Source: Deltaproteobacteria bacterium (GTDB lineage Bacteria > Desulfobacterota > Desulfobacteria > Desulfobacterales > C00003060). Taken from it: DNA of 33,372 nucleotides. Position 1 is the stretch's first letter; the number at the start of each line of letters is the position of its first letter. The notes beneath the pieces were generated by a model. It was not told where the DNA came from, did no database searches, and saw only the letters and a list, made by a program, of their open reading frames with translations. A program made the position numbers and the translations under genes. This document shows positions 8,877 through 21,543 of the stretch, in pieces. The stretch is taken from positions 1 to 33,372 of the forward strand of contig JAFDFO010000001.1 of assembly GCA_019309815.1 (NCBI GenBank), written 5' to 3'.

Positions 8877-10226
8877 ATGCAACACCACACCACACATAGA
8901 AAAAAGCCAGATTACTTGCGGATAACCCTCTCGCTTCTTGTTGTGGTTTTGGCGGGATCCCCCTGGCTTTGCCGGGCCGAAGAACCCCCGCCAAACTTCA
9001 CCCTGCAATCGAGCATTCAGCACGCCCTCGAGCACAGCACCCAAGTTCTCTCGGCAATAGAGGGTGTGGGAGCTGCCGAGGCTAACAAGAAGAAGCAGTT
9101 CACGGAGTTCCTTCCAAAGCTGAGCGCCGATTATACGTACAGGCGTGCAGATGGAGAGACCACACTTAACGGCTTTGTTATTAACCCGGAAGACTTATAT
9201 GAGTTCACCGCAACAGCCAGGCAGCCCATTTTTTCGGGCTTTTCCAGGTTGACCCAGTACAATATCTCCACTCTAGGTCTTGATATAGCTGAACTTGTTG
9301 AACAGGAAACCCGCCAGGACCTTATTTTGCAGGTCAAGACAGCATACTTCGAAGTCCTTCAGAAGGAAAAACTCGAGAAAGTGGCTCAACAGGCCGTAAC
9401 CCAGTTGCAGGCACAGAGCAAGGTTTCCAGAAACTTCTATGAAGTGGGGATGGTACCCAAGAACGATTTCCTCCAGGCTCAGGTAGAGCTGGCTAATACC
9501 CAGCAGGATCTCGTGGTTGCACAAAACAATGTTCAGCTCGCAAGGTCGCGTTTTAACACCGTCCTGAGGCGTCCCGTTGATGCCACTTTCACCATAGAAG
9601 ATGTCTTGACCTACGAGGTTTTCACCCGAACCTATGAAGACTGTGTGGAAACTGCCATGGAACAAAGGACCGAAATGAAGGTTGCAGACCTGGAAGTAGA
9701 AACTGCGGAGAAAGAGGTGAGATTGACGAAATCAGATTACTATCCATCAATAGATCTTCTGGCAAACTACTACAAGAGGGGCGAAGACTTTGCGTTGGAC
9801 GGAGGAGAGGGGATCCTCAAAGAAGAAGAGTGGGATGTTATGGCCGTTGCATCGTGGACCTTCTGGGAATGGGGAAAGACACGCTATGGTGCCCAGGAAA
9901 AAGTGAGGCGCGGGAATCAGGCAAAGCTTAACAGGACTAGCGTTGAGGACAATATCCGCCAACAAGTCAAAGGGGCCTACCTCACGGTGAAGGCAGCAGA
10001 AAACGCGGTGACAACGGTGGAAAAGGCGGTGGAACAAGCCACGGAAAACTACAGGATGAACGAGGAACGATACAAAGAACAGATCGCAACATCAACCGAC
10101 ATGCTCATCGCTCAAACCCTTCTAACCCAGACACAGAACAACTATTACAATGCCTTGAGTGCCTTCAACGTTGCAAAAGCAGGGCTCCACAGGGCAATGG
10201 GACTCGAGGTGCTCACTCAGCCTTAG
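8877..10226 (+). CDS. TolC-family outer membrane efflux protein
   Basis: 449 aa; signal-like N-terminus, repeated TolC coiled-coil segments (LELQ-rich, VAQNNVQLARSRFNTVL, NNYYNALSAFNVAKAGLHRAMG). Confidence 0.88.
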   Translation: MQHHTTHRKKPDYLRITLSLLVVVLAGSPWLCRAEEPPPNFTLQSSIQHALEHSTQVLSAIEGVGAAEANKKKQFTEFLPKLSADYTYRRADGETTLNGFVINPEDLYEFTATARQPIFSGFSRLTQYNISTLGLDIAELVEQETRQDLILQVKTAYFEVLQKEKLEKVAQQAVTQLQAQSKVSRNFYEVGMVPKNDFLQAQVELANTQQDLVVAQNNVQLARSRFNTVLRRPVDATFTIEDVLTYEVFTRTYEDCVETAMEQRTEMKVADLEVETAEKEVRLTKSDYYPSIDLLANYYKRGEDFALDGGEGILKEEEWDVMAVASWTFWEWGKTRYGAQEKVRRGNQAKLNRTSVEDNIRQQVKGAYLTVKAAENAVTTVEKAVEQATENYRMNEERYKEQIATSTDMLIAQTLLTQTQNNYYNALSAFNVAKAGLHRAMGLEVLTQP

Positions 10227-10480
10227 GGACAAAGGTTTCGCCTCGTGAAACTTTTTGTTCTGCAGACGGGCAAGTTGAAAAACCGGGTTTAATGGCAACG
10301 AAGATTGTAATCTTTGGGTTTTTTTGGTATATTTATTGCTTGTAAATATTGAACTTGTAGCGCATCGCGACAGAATTCGTTTGGGTCGAGATGGTTCCTG
10401 TAAGACCCCCCACCAATAGGCGGTGGCTGAATACACGCAGTAGAGTGCAAGGACTTCACGAATTCGGCCAAGGAGGCACT

Positions 10481-11839
10481 GTGGCAAAATTGATCAGAAG
10501 ACACAAGGCAATTGTTGGATTGTTGCTTATTGCTTTCCCCATCCTTTGGTTGGGGGTCAGTGGCGTCCGCCAACATCTTTTGGCCGGTACGGACCAGACC
10601 TACGAGGAGCTTAAGGTGTTCAGTGATGTTCTGGATATCATTGAAAAGAACTATGTAGATCCGGTGGAGTCAAAGGAGCTTATCAGAGGAGCAATCCAAG
10701 GCATGATAAACTCTATTGATCCTCATTCTGCATACCTCCTCCCCGATGCCTACAAAGACCTGCAGATAGAGACCAAGGGAGAATTCAGCGGCATAGGTAT
10801 TGTGATTACCATGCAAGACAAAATGATCACAGTCATCTCTCCAATTGAGGGAACCCCAGCCTATAAAGCCGGGGTCAAGGCTGGAGACAGGATCATCAAG
10901 GTAGATGGCGAAGAGACCAAGGCAATGATGCTGTGGGAAGCCGTTAAGAAGATGCGCGGAAAGAAAGGCACCGAGGTTGTGATTACTGTCTGGCGCAAGG
11001 GAGTAGCCGAACCTATTGATTTCACTCTTATGCGCGACATCATTCCGCTTGAGAGTGTTCGGGCGCATCTGCTCAAACCTGGCTATGGCTATGTCCGGAT
11101 TACTAACTTCAGAGAAAAGACCGGGCTAGACGTGATGGCAGCTTTGCAGAAGCTGGAACAGGACAAAGAGCCTCTGAAAGGGTTGATACTGGACCTTCGC
11201 GACAACCCAGGAGGGCTTCTGGATCAAGCTATCGAGGTGGCAGACATCTTTCTTGATACCGGACAGATTGTTTCTATCAAGGGACGGCGGGAGGCCCATT
11301 CCAAGACCTACATGGCCCGCAAGAACAAGGTTAAGCGTCCATATCCTATTGTGCTGCTGACAAATGGGGGAAGTGCAAGCGCAGCAGAGATCGTAGCCGG
11401 GGCCTTGCAGGACCATGGCCGTTGTGTGGTGCTGGGAACGACCTCGTTTGGAAAAGGCTCGGTTCAAACGGTTGAGCCCCTACGAGACGGCTCAGGCCTA
11501 AAGCTTACCATTGCCAGATACTACACGCCGAACGGCAACGCCATTCAGGCCAGTGGGATTGTTCCAGATGTAGTGGTGGAGCGTAGAGACCTCTCCCCAA
11601 GCGACGACCCAACACACCCGCGAATGAAGGAAAAGGATCTCAAAAACCATATATTGGCTGATCCGTCGGAGGATATGCCCCAGGATGTGAAAGAGAAGAT
11701 TCTGGACATGCGCGGTGTGAAGGTGCCTGGTGAAGGCGCGTCCGACGTGGTGAAGCGCCTCGTTGAGGAGGACAATCAGGTTCAGCGAGCACTTGATATT
11801 CTTACCAGCTGGCAAATATTGTCAAAGATGTCGAAGTGA
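10481..11839 (+). CDS. S41-family C-terminal processing peptidase (PDZ-containing)
   Basis: GTG at 10481 preceded by AAGGAGG fits better than the ORF-track start at 10391. PDZ (GIGIVITMQDKMITVISPIEGTPAYKAGVKAGDRI), GLILDLRDNPGGLLDQA, NGGSASAAEIVAGALQDHGR, GKGSVQT. Confidence 0.92.
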   Translation: MAKLIRRHKAIVGLLLIAFPILWLGVSGVRQHLLAGTDQTYEELKVFSDVLDIIEKNYVDPVESKELIRGAIQGMINSIDPHSAYLLPDAYKDLQIETKGEFSGIGIVITMQDKMITVISPIEGTPAYKAGVKAGDRIIKVDGEETKAMMLWEAVKKMRGKKGTEVVITVWRKGVAEPIDFTLMRDIIPLESVRAHLLKPGYGYVRITNFREKTGLDVMAALQKLEQDKEPLKGLILDLRDNPGGLLDQAIEVADIFLDTGQIVSIKGRREAHSKTYMARKNKVKRPYPIVLLTNGGSASAAEIVAGALQDHGRCVVLGTTSFGKGSVQTVEPLRDGSGLKLTIARYYTPNGNAIQASGIVPDVVVERRDLSPSDDPTHPRMKEKDLKNHILADPSEDMPQDVKEKILDMRGVKVPGEGASDVVKRLVEEDNQVQRALDILTSWQILSKMSK

Positions 11840-11843
11840 CGCC

Positions 11844-11867
11844 CCCCGCGGCAAGCCGCGGGGAGGG
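11844..11867 (+). terminator. GC-rich hairpin downstream of the S41 peptidase gene
   Basis: ccCCGCGGcaagCCGCGGgg immediately after the stop codon; no clear T-tract. Confidence 0.4.
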
Positions 11868-12197
11868 TCTGCAAAGGATTTGGCTAAACAAGCATACTTG
11901 TCGGTTGATCCCGGGCCCGGCCACTAGACACGGATTTGCCCTGGCAGGCTCCCCCCACAAGAACCCCCGCCTCGTCCCAACCCTGCACCTGTCCCCGCAA
12001 GAACCCCTCGGACTGGTGAAGCATCTCTGCGCGGGTTCGTTGTTGGTTTCTCGGCCCGGCCTATGGGCCCCAAATTGCTTTCCTCAAGCGAATTTGTTAT
12101 GCTTTTCCAGCGGTTTTTTCCGTGAACCAAAGATCCTTATCGCGTGCCCGCGAGTAATCCTGACCAACTCGGCGGGCACTAGAAACGAGGCAATTTC

Positions 12198-13481
12198 ATG
12201 ACCCAGTTGGAGCAGGCTCGCGCGGGAACCATCACCGAGGCCGTGCAACTTGTGGCACAAGCGGAGTGTGTGGAGCCGGACGTGCTCTCCGCCCGCGTGG
12301 CCGAAGGAACGGTGGTTATCCCTTTGAACAAAAGGAACACCGGCATCCGGCCCGTGGGCATTGGCAAGGGCCTAACCATCAAGGTCAATGCCAATATCGG
12401 CACCTCAGGAGATCAGGCCGACCCCGAGGAAGAACTAAAGAAGCTCCGGGTGGCTATCGACGCCAAGGCGGATACCATTATGGATTTGAGCACCGGGGGA
12501 GACATCACACGGTTACGCCGGGCTGTGATGGAAAACTCCACGGTTCCGGTTGGTACAGTTCCAATCTATCAAGCCGCAGTAGAAGCCGTCAGAAGCAATG
12601 GGGGCATCATACACATGACCCCGGACCTCGTCTTTAGCGCGGTAGAAGACCACGCCCGTGATGGGGTAGACTTCATGACCATCCATGCCGGGGTTACCCT
12701 GGCTGCCCTTGAACAGCTTCGCTCCCAGGGGCGAACCACGGACATCGTCAGCAGGGGGGGTGCGTTTCTGGCAACCTGGATGCTATACCACAAGGCTGAA
12801 AACCCCCTCTATGAGCAATATGAAAGACTTCTTTCTATTGCCAGAGAGTATGACATAACCCTTAGCCTGGGAGATGGTCTGCGACCCGGATGTCTGGCCG
12901 ATGCCACAGATCGCGCCCAAATCCACGAGCTTCTTACGTTGGGAGAATTGGCACAGAGGGCGAGCGATGCAGGCGTTCAGGTAATGATAGAGGGGCCGGG
13001 TCATGTCCCCCTTGATCAGGTAGAGGCGCAGGTGGTCCTGCAAAAGAGGTTGTGCAACGGGGCCCCTTTTTATGTACTAGGGCCCCTAGTCACCGACATC
13101 GCCGCTGGCCACGATCACATTGCGTGTGCCATTGGAGGGGCGGTCGCCGGAATGGCCGGAGCAGACTTCCTTTGTTATGTTACGCCCTCTGAACACTTGA
13201 AGTTACCGTCTGTAGACGATGTTAGAGAGGGTGTTATAGCGGCAAGGATAGCAGCTCATGCGGCAGACATAGCGCGGGGGCTTGAGCGCGCAATAAATAC
13301 GGATAAAGAGATGTCAAAGGCGCGGAAGGGCTTGGACTGGGACAAACAAATATCCCTTTCCATCGACCCGGTAAAAGCAAAAGCATATCGTTCAAGCAGC
13401 CAGCCTAGTTCGAACGACGTCTGTACGATGTGTGGAGGTTTCTGTGCAATTAAGATTATCAAAGACTATTTTGACTCTTAA
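12198..13481 (+). CDS. thiC: Phosphomethylpyrimidine synthase (ThiC family)
   Basis: 427 aa; KVNANIGTS, DLSTGGD, PVGTVPIYQA, DGVDFMTIHAGV, SRGGAF, EGPGHVPL, GPLVTDIAAGHDHI, C-terminal CTMCGGFCAIK. Confidence 0.92.
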   Translation: MTQLEQARAGTITEAVQLVAQAECVEPDVLSARVAEGTVVIPLNKRNTGIRPVGIGKGLTIKVNANIGTSGDQADPEEELKKLRVAIDAKADTIMDLSTGGDITRLRRAVMENSTVPVGTVPIYQAAVEAVRSNGGIIHMTPDLVFSAVEDHARDGVDFMTIHAGVTLAALEQLRSQGRTTDIVSRGGAFLATWMLYHKAENPLYEQYERLLSIAREYDITLSLGDGLRPGCLADATDRAQIHELLTLGELAQRASDAGVQVMIEGPGHVPLDQVEAQVVLQKRLCNGAPFYVLGPLVTDIAAGHDHIACAIGGAVAGMAGADFLCYVTPSEHLKLPSVDDVREGVIAARIAAHAADIARGLERAINTDKEMSKARKGLDWDKQISLSIDPVKAKAYRSSSQPSSNDVCTMCGGFCAIKIIKDYFDS

Positions 13482-13778
13482 GCTTTGGTGAAATGGAATA
13501 AACTCGCCGTCCAAAGATTTTAGTAATATACCTCCCTCTCTTCTTCTTTTTTTTGTCTATATTTGTGTTGATATTTTTCTGATAATTCATTAGTTTATCA
13601 ACAAGTCAACAATATGTCCTTTTGGGGATTTTTTCTTGCGGGTTTATTGACATAAACGTGCCAATGTTTTCTTTTTATTTCAATATATTATTGTGGTTTT
13701 TGACATAACAAACATGTCTTATTATTATGATTATCCTTTGAAAAATAAATATTAATAAAACAACCAAAGGAGTTACCT
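13482..13778. other. AT-rich intergenic region, candidate oriC (no dnaA adjacent)
   Basis: Inverted pair of one-mismatch DnaA-box-like sites, TGTTGATAT (13566-13574) and TTATCAACA (13595-13603), plus AT-rich tracts (CTTTTTATTTCAATATATTATTG, AAAAATAAATATTAATAAAACA), directly upstream of dnaN. Confidence 0.45.
13700..13728 (+). promoter_or_regulatory. Sigma70-type promoter for dnaN
   Basis: TTGACA (13700-13705), 17-nt spacer, TATTAT (13723-13728). Confidence 0.6.
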
Positions 13779-17299
<3,521 letters not shown>

Positions 17300-17300
17300 C

Positions 17301-17322
17301 GCCCCGACAGAGGGGGCCTTTT
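17301..17322 (+). terminator. Hairpin downstream of gyrB
   Basis: GCCCC gacagag GGGGC CTTTT just after the gyrB stop. Confidence 0.4.
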
Positions 17323-17355
17323 GGCTTCATGCCTTTAGCCGGGGTCTGGGTTGCA

Positions 17356-18090
17356 ATGAAAGTAATCTCCATAGAAGCCAGGGACCTATCCGATGCATGG
17401 TTCCAATGTGTCTACGAGATTCTGGACAAGGGGCACGAGTACGTCATCGATCATGGCAGCTACGCAGGACAGAAACGCTTGGAGTTTGACTATGTGACGG
17501 TTCACATCAGGTATCCTGGTGTGCGGCCCCTGATCCCGGATATTCCGGCGTCTCTGGGAATACCGAATCCGGTTGCCGATGGATATGTTGAAGAGTACCT
17601 TCCATATCTCATGACTCCGGCCAAGCAGCCGAACGAGGACTATACTTATGGAGAGCGCCTTGCCGGTTGGGCATATCTTGTCTCGGGGGACGGGCAGACA
17701 CCAACAGCCGACACATTGAAGGAGAAGGTTGCGGCGCATGTGGTTAATCAGATTCAGGAAGTTATCGAAATGTACAAGACGAAGGGGTATGGAACGAATC
17801 AAGCTGCGATGAGCGTTTCTGCTCCGTCGGATGTTTTGCTCGGAGACCCACCCTGCCTGCGCCACATCGATACACGTATCCGCTACGGGAAACTCCACTT
17901 CATGGTCTATTTCAGGTCGTGGGATTTGTGGAATGGATTTCCGGCCAACCTGGGCGGCATTCAGCTCCTTAAGGAGTATATGGCAGGAGAGATAGGAGTT
18001 GAAGACGGTGAAATCGTTGCGGCCAGTAAAGGACTTCACCTCTACGATTATGTCTGGGAGCTGGCCCAGCTCCGCACCATGCGGACCTGA
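17356..18090 (+). CDS. Thymidylate synthase-like protein (ThyA superfamily, noncanonical)
   Basis: DPPCLRHIDTRIRYGKLHFMVYFRSWDLWNGFPANLGGIQLL and ASKGLHLYDY resemble TS catalytic Cys, Arg/Asp and C-terminal motifs; ATG at 17356 preferred over the ORF-track start at 17329. Confidence 0.75.
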   Translation: MKVISIEARDLSDAWFQCVYEILDKGHEYVIDHGSYAGQKRLEFDYVTVHIRYPGVRPLIPDIPASLGIPNPVADGYVEEYLPYLMTPAKQPNEDYTYGERLAGWAYLVSGDGQTPTADTLKEKVAAHVVNQIQEVIEMYKTKGYGTNQAAMSVSAPSDVLLGDPPCLRHIDTRIRYGKLHFMVYFRSWDLWNGFPANLGGIQLLKEYMAGEIGVEDGEIVAASKGLHLYDYVWELAQLRTMRT

Positions 18091-18132
18091 GGGGCCTGGA
18101 AGCCTAATTGTTAAGGATTTCAAAGCGATAGG

Positions 18133-18381
18133 CTAGATGATCACGCGCATCTCGTCGCTTCCCCGTACGACCTTGGTTCCTACGGAGGTTGCACACACGG
18201 CGCACAAATACTCGTACTTATCTCCTTCGGGAAGGACCAGAAGTAAGCGCTTGCGGACAGGAACCGCTTGACCGCATTTGGGGCAGTACAGCTCAACGGC
18301 GTCGAATTCCTTGAACGATTCTACCGAACGAGACTGTCCTGAAGCACGCGGGCGTGGATTTACAAAGAATTTGTGTTGCAT
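18133..18381 (-). CDS. Small zinc-ribbon hypothetical protein
   Basis: 82 aa; YCPKCGQAVPV...YLCAVCATS (two CxxC knuckles). Confidence 0.65.
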   Translation of the reverse strand: MQHKFFVNPRPRASGQSRSVESFKEFDAVELYCPKCGQAVPVRKRLLLVLPEGDKYEYLCAVCATSVGTKVVRGSDEMRVII

Positions 18382-18530
18382 GGCCGTAAGGTCCCAGTGT
18401 TCATAGAGTAAGAAAATATAGTCGTTCGGCTATACATTGTCAACCCGCACACAGTGGGAAACGCGGAGGCAGCGGTAATGGACAACCTTATGGAATTGCA
18501 ATTTTTATCAGAGATTGGAGGGGCGATTGG

Positions 18531-18947
18531 ATGGCACCAAACAAGATCGATCATATCGGGATCGCAGTCATAGACCTTGAATTGGCGAAGGCGTTCTATG
18601 CCGGGTCCCTCGGCCTGAGTGTGGAGCACGAAGAGACGTTGGGGGACATGAAAATCGCTTTTATCCCCGTAGGAGAAGTGAATCTCGAGCTGATCCAGTG
18701 TACTTCGGATAACGGCGTGATTGCCAAATTTATTGCCAAAAAAGGAGAAGGAATTCACCACATTGCATATGCTGTGGAGGATGTGTCCTCCGCCCTTGAA
18801 GCACTCAGGGCTCAAGGGGTGAAACTCGTGGATGAGGCACCGAGAAAGGGTGCGCATGGGACAGAGGTCGCTTTTGTGCATCCGAAGAGCGCCTTTGGTG
18901 TGTTGACTGAGCTTGTAAGCGGGGGGAGAAAAGAGCAAGGGGCTTGA
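18531..18947 (+). CDS. mce: Methylmalonyl-CoA epimerase
   Basis: 138 aa; NKIDHIGIAVIDLELAKAFY, EVNLELIQ, GEGIHHIAYAVEDV, GAHGTEVAFVHPKSAFGVLTEL (VOC fold). Confidence 0.92.
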   Translation: MAPNKIDHIGIAVIDLELAKAFYAGSLGLSVEHEETLGDMKIAFIPVGEVNLELIQCTSDNGVIAKFIAKKGEGIHHIAYAVEDVSSALEALRAQGVKLVDEAPRKGAHGTEVAFVHPKSAFGVLTELVSGGRKEQGA

Positions 18948-19056
18948 CATAGGTGAATTGATATGCTTAAAATTTACGTTTCGGTGTTTGAAGCACCGCA
19001 TTCTACAAGAAAGGGAGAGGGAAGCGCCAGATAGTCTGGCACGAAGGTGACTGCAA

Positions 19057-19191
19057 ATGAAACGAACTTATCAGCCGAGTCGAATCAAACGTCGTAGAGA
19101 CCATGGATTCCTGTCAAGGATGTCCACAAAACAAGGGAGACGAATCATCAATCGCCGTCGTGCAAAAGGGAGAAAACGCCTAGCCGTGTAA
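19057..19191 (+). CDS. rpmH: 50S ribosomal protein L34
   Basis: [44 protein letters not shown]; 44 aa, below the ORF-track length cutoff. Confidence 0.98.
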   Translation: MKRTYQPSRIKRRRDHGFLSRMSTKQGRRIINRRRAKGRKRLAV

Positions 19192-19206
19192 AGGGTCTGA
19201 GAGTCC

Positions 19207-19587
19207 GTGCGAACTTTTTCGTTAGGAAAGGGAGAGCGCCTTCCAAAGCCGAAAGATTTTCAAAAATTGATTAAGGGGGGCACAAGGATAGACTCTGACT
19301 GTTTCGTCGTACTCTATGCCCCAAACGGTCTTGGGAGATCACGCTTAGGAGTTACTGTCAGCAAGAGGGTTGGGCGTGCCGTGATACGCAATCGCGTTAA
19401 GCGATTGGTGCGAGAGCATTTTCGTCAGCACAAGGGTTTGTTCAGTGACAGCTATGATGTAAACGTCATAGCAAAAGGTGGCATCCCTGATCTGTCGTCT
19501 GGGCGGGTTAGAGGGGCGCTGGATGGTGTCGTTCGAGATATATTAAAGGATTGCAAGCATGAGGCCGTTTCTGCTGGCACTCATTAG
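19207..19587 (+). CDS. rnpA: Ribonuclease P protein component
   Basis: GTG start; [28 protein letters not shown]. Confidence 0.95.
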   Translation: MRTFSLGKGERLPKPKDFQKLIKGGTRIDSDCFVVLYAPNGLGRSRLGVTVSKRVGRAVIRNRVKRLVREHFRQHKGLFSDSYDVNVIAKGGIPDLSSGRVRGALDGVVRDILKDCKHEAVSAGTH

Positions 19588-19768
19588 AGCCTATCAATAC
19601 ATCCTTTCACCAATTTTCACACCGGCTTGTCGCTTTCACCCAACCTGCTCGGAGTACGCGTTTGATGCCATAAGACGTCACGGCGCATTGAGGGGGTCCT
19701 TGATGGCCCTGGCAAGAATCGCACGGTGTCATCCCTTTCACAGAGGCGGATTTGATCCTGTTCCGTAG
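19559..19768 (+). CDS. yidD: Membrane protein insertion efficiency factor YidD
   Basis: 69 aa; [32 protein letters not shown]; overlaps the rnpA 3' end by 29 nt. Confidence 0.95.
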   Translation: MRPFLLALIRAYQYILSPIFTPACRFHPTCSEYAFDAIRRHGALRGSLMALARIARCHPFHRGGFDPVP

Positions 19769-19838
19769 AGACGGGCAGGGTCAGGCTCGCAAGTCAAGCC
19801 TTTTCCAAAAGTCTTTTCTGTTCGAGGAGAAGTGATCC

Positions 19839-21524
19839 ATGTCAATGGAAGTGAGGATGTTGCTGGCTATCGTTTTGTCCTTTTCGATTTTTCTATTGTA
19901 CCACGTGTTGTTTGTAAAGGCGCCCCCGGCGCCCGTGGATCAGAGAGGTGCAGTTCAGGAGACACAAGAAGTAGAAGGCCAATCAGTTGCAGAGCTTGAA
20001 GGTGTCAAGGCGTTGGATGAGGAGCCACCACCAGAATCATTACCAGAAGAAGTTGTTGTCACAACGCCGGCCCAAGAGGGGAGAACAATTGTTGTCTCGA
20101 CACCGCTGTATTTGGCCGAGTTCACGGAGAACGGCGGGACCCTTAAGAGCTTCAAGCTGAAGAAGTATAGAGAGTCTTTGGAACCCGAGTCTCCGTTGAA
20201 GGAGCTTGTCCAATTGCCGGAAGACCCCAGAGGGACCCTAGTCGTCTCCTTCATGGGACAGCGTATCCTTGGGTTAACGAATGCCGTATTTGTTGCAGAT
20301 GTGGAAGGGGATTCTGTGGACATCAACGAGGGACAGGAACGTCTGTCCTTTGCGTGGAGATCATCAGATGGCGTGACGATCCAGAAAAGCTACACATTTT
20401 CAGCAGACACCTATGAAGTAGGGCTTGAAATCAAGGTCAGAAATTTATCATCAGAGCCCATAGATGACAACCTGGCCATTTCGTTAAGGAACAGCTTTGG
20501 AGAGGATTCCGAGTCGCGATACGTCTTTTCGGGTCCCGCGGTCCTGCTCGACGGGAAACTTGAGGAGATCGACGTTAAAGATCTTTCCAAGCCCAAAGAC
20601 CGCGAAAAGGCCGGCACCATAGGGTGGGTGGCCCAGGTTGATCGCTACTTTTTGTCAGCGATCGTACCGAAAGAGCCACGGAAGGCCGCTGTAAAGATGG
20701 CAAAGCCCTCGGACATCCTCAGGACGACTTACATAGACCCTTCGGGGCCCGTACCCCCCAAGTCGGAGCGAACCTATCAATACAAGGTCTATTTTGGGCC
20801 CAAAAGCATTGAAATCCTTGATTCCGTGGGGGCGGACCTTACACGAATCCTTGATTTTGGATTTTTTGACATCATTGCCAAGCCATTGCTCCATGCCATG
20901 AACTTCATCTTCCGCTTTATTCCAAACTATGGGGTCGTCATCATTATCATTACGATTATCGTCAAGCTACTCTTCTGGCCGCTGAGCAACAAAAGCTATA
21001 AGTCCATGAGCCAGATGAAGAAGTTGCAGCCAAAGATGGCGGAGATTAAGGCAAAATACAAGCACGACAGGAAACTGATGAACCAGGAAATGATGAGCCT
21101 TTATAAGCTGTACAAGGTGAACCCCCTGGGTGGCTGTCTCCCAATGGTTCTGCAGATACCTGTGTTTTTTGCGTTTTATAAGATGTTGTATCAGGCCATC
21201 GAACTGAGACATGCACCGTTTTGGTTGTGGATCAATGATCTGTCTGCGCCTGACCGCTTGTTCCACTTTGACATCACACTACCTCTGATGGCACCACCCT
21301 ACGGGATTCCCGTGTTGACCCTTGTTATGGGGGCATCGATGTTTCTTCAGCAGAAGATGTCTCCGCCACCCGGGGACCCCACGCAGGCCAAGATGATGAT
21401 GTTTATGCCGATCTTTTTTACGTTCATATTCATAAATTTTCCGTCAGGGCTCGTCTTGTATTGGCTCGTAAACAACATCCTTTCAATGGTTCAGCAGAAG
21501 TACGTGAGCAAGAGAACCGCTTAG
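19839..21524 (+). CDS. yidC: Membrane protein insertase YidC
   Basis: 561 aa; N-terminal periplasmic domain, NYGVVIIIITIIVKLLFWPLSNKSYKSMSQMKKLQPKM, LGGCLPMVLQIPVFFAFYKML. Confidence 0.97.
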   Translation: MSMEVRMLLAIVLSFSIFLLYHVLFVKAPPAPVDQRGAVQETQEVEGQSVAELEGVKALDEEPPPESLPEEVVVTTPAQEGRTIVVSTPLYLAEFTENGGTLKSFKLKKYRESLEPESPLKELVQLPEDPRGTLVVSFMGQRILGLTNAVFVADVEGDSVDINEGQERLSFAWRSSDGVTIQKSYTFSADTYEVGLEIKVRNLSSEPIDDNLAISLRNSFGEDSESRYVFSGPAVLLDGKLEEIDVKDLSKPKDREKAGTIGWVAQVDRYFLSAIVPKEPRKAAVKMAKPSDILRTTYIDPSGPVPPKSERTYQYKVYFGPKSIEILDSVGADLTRILDFGFFDIIAKPLLHAMNFIFRFIPNYGVVIIIITIIVKLLFWPLSNKSYKSMSQMKKLQPKMAEIKAKYKHDRKLMNQEMMSLYKLYKVNPLGGCLPMVLQIPVFFAFYKMLYQAIELRHAPFWLWINDLSAPDRLFHFDITLPLMAPPYGIPVLTLVMGASMFLQQKMSPPPGDPTQAKMMMFMPIFFTFIFINFPSGLVLYWLVNNILSMVQQKYVSKRTA

Positions 21525-21543
21525 TGACGGAGGTGGCAATCCA

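Noticed and set aside
19901-19912. CACGTG in yidC (TACCACGTGTTG) as a third parS
   Set aside because: Only the central hexamer matches; outer TGTTN/GAAACA bases are absent.
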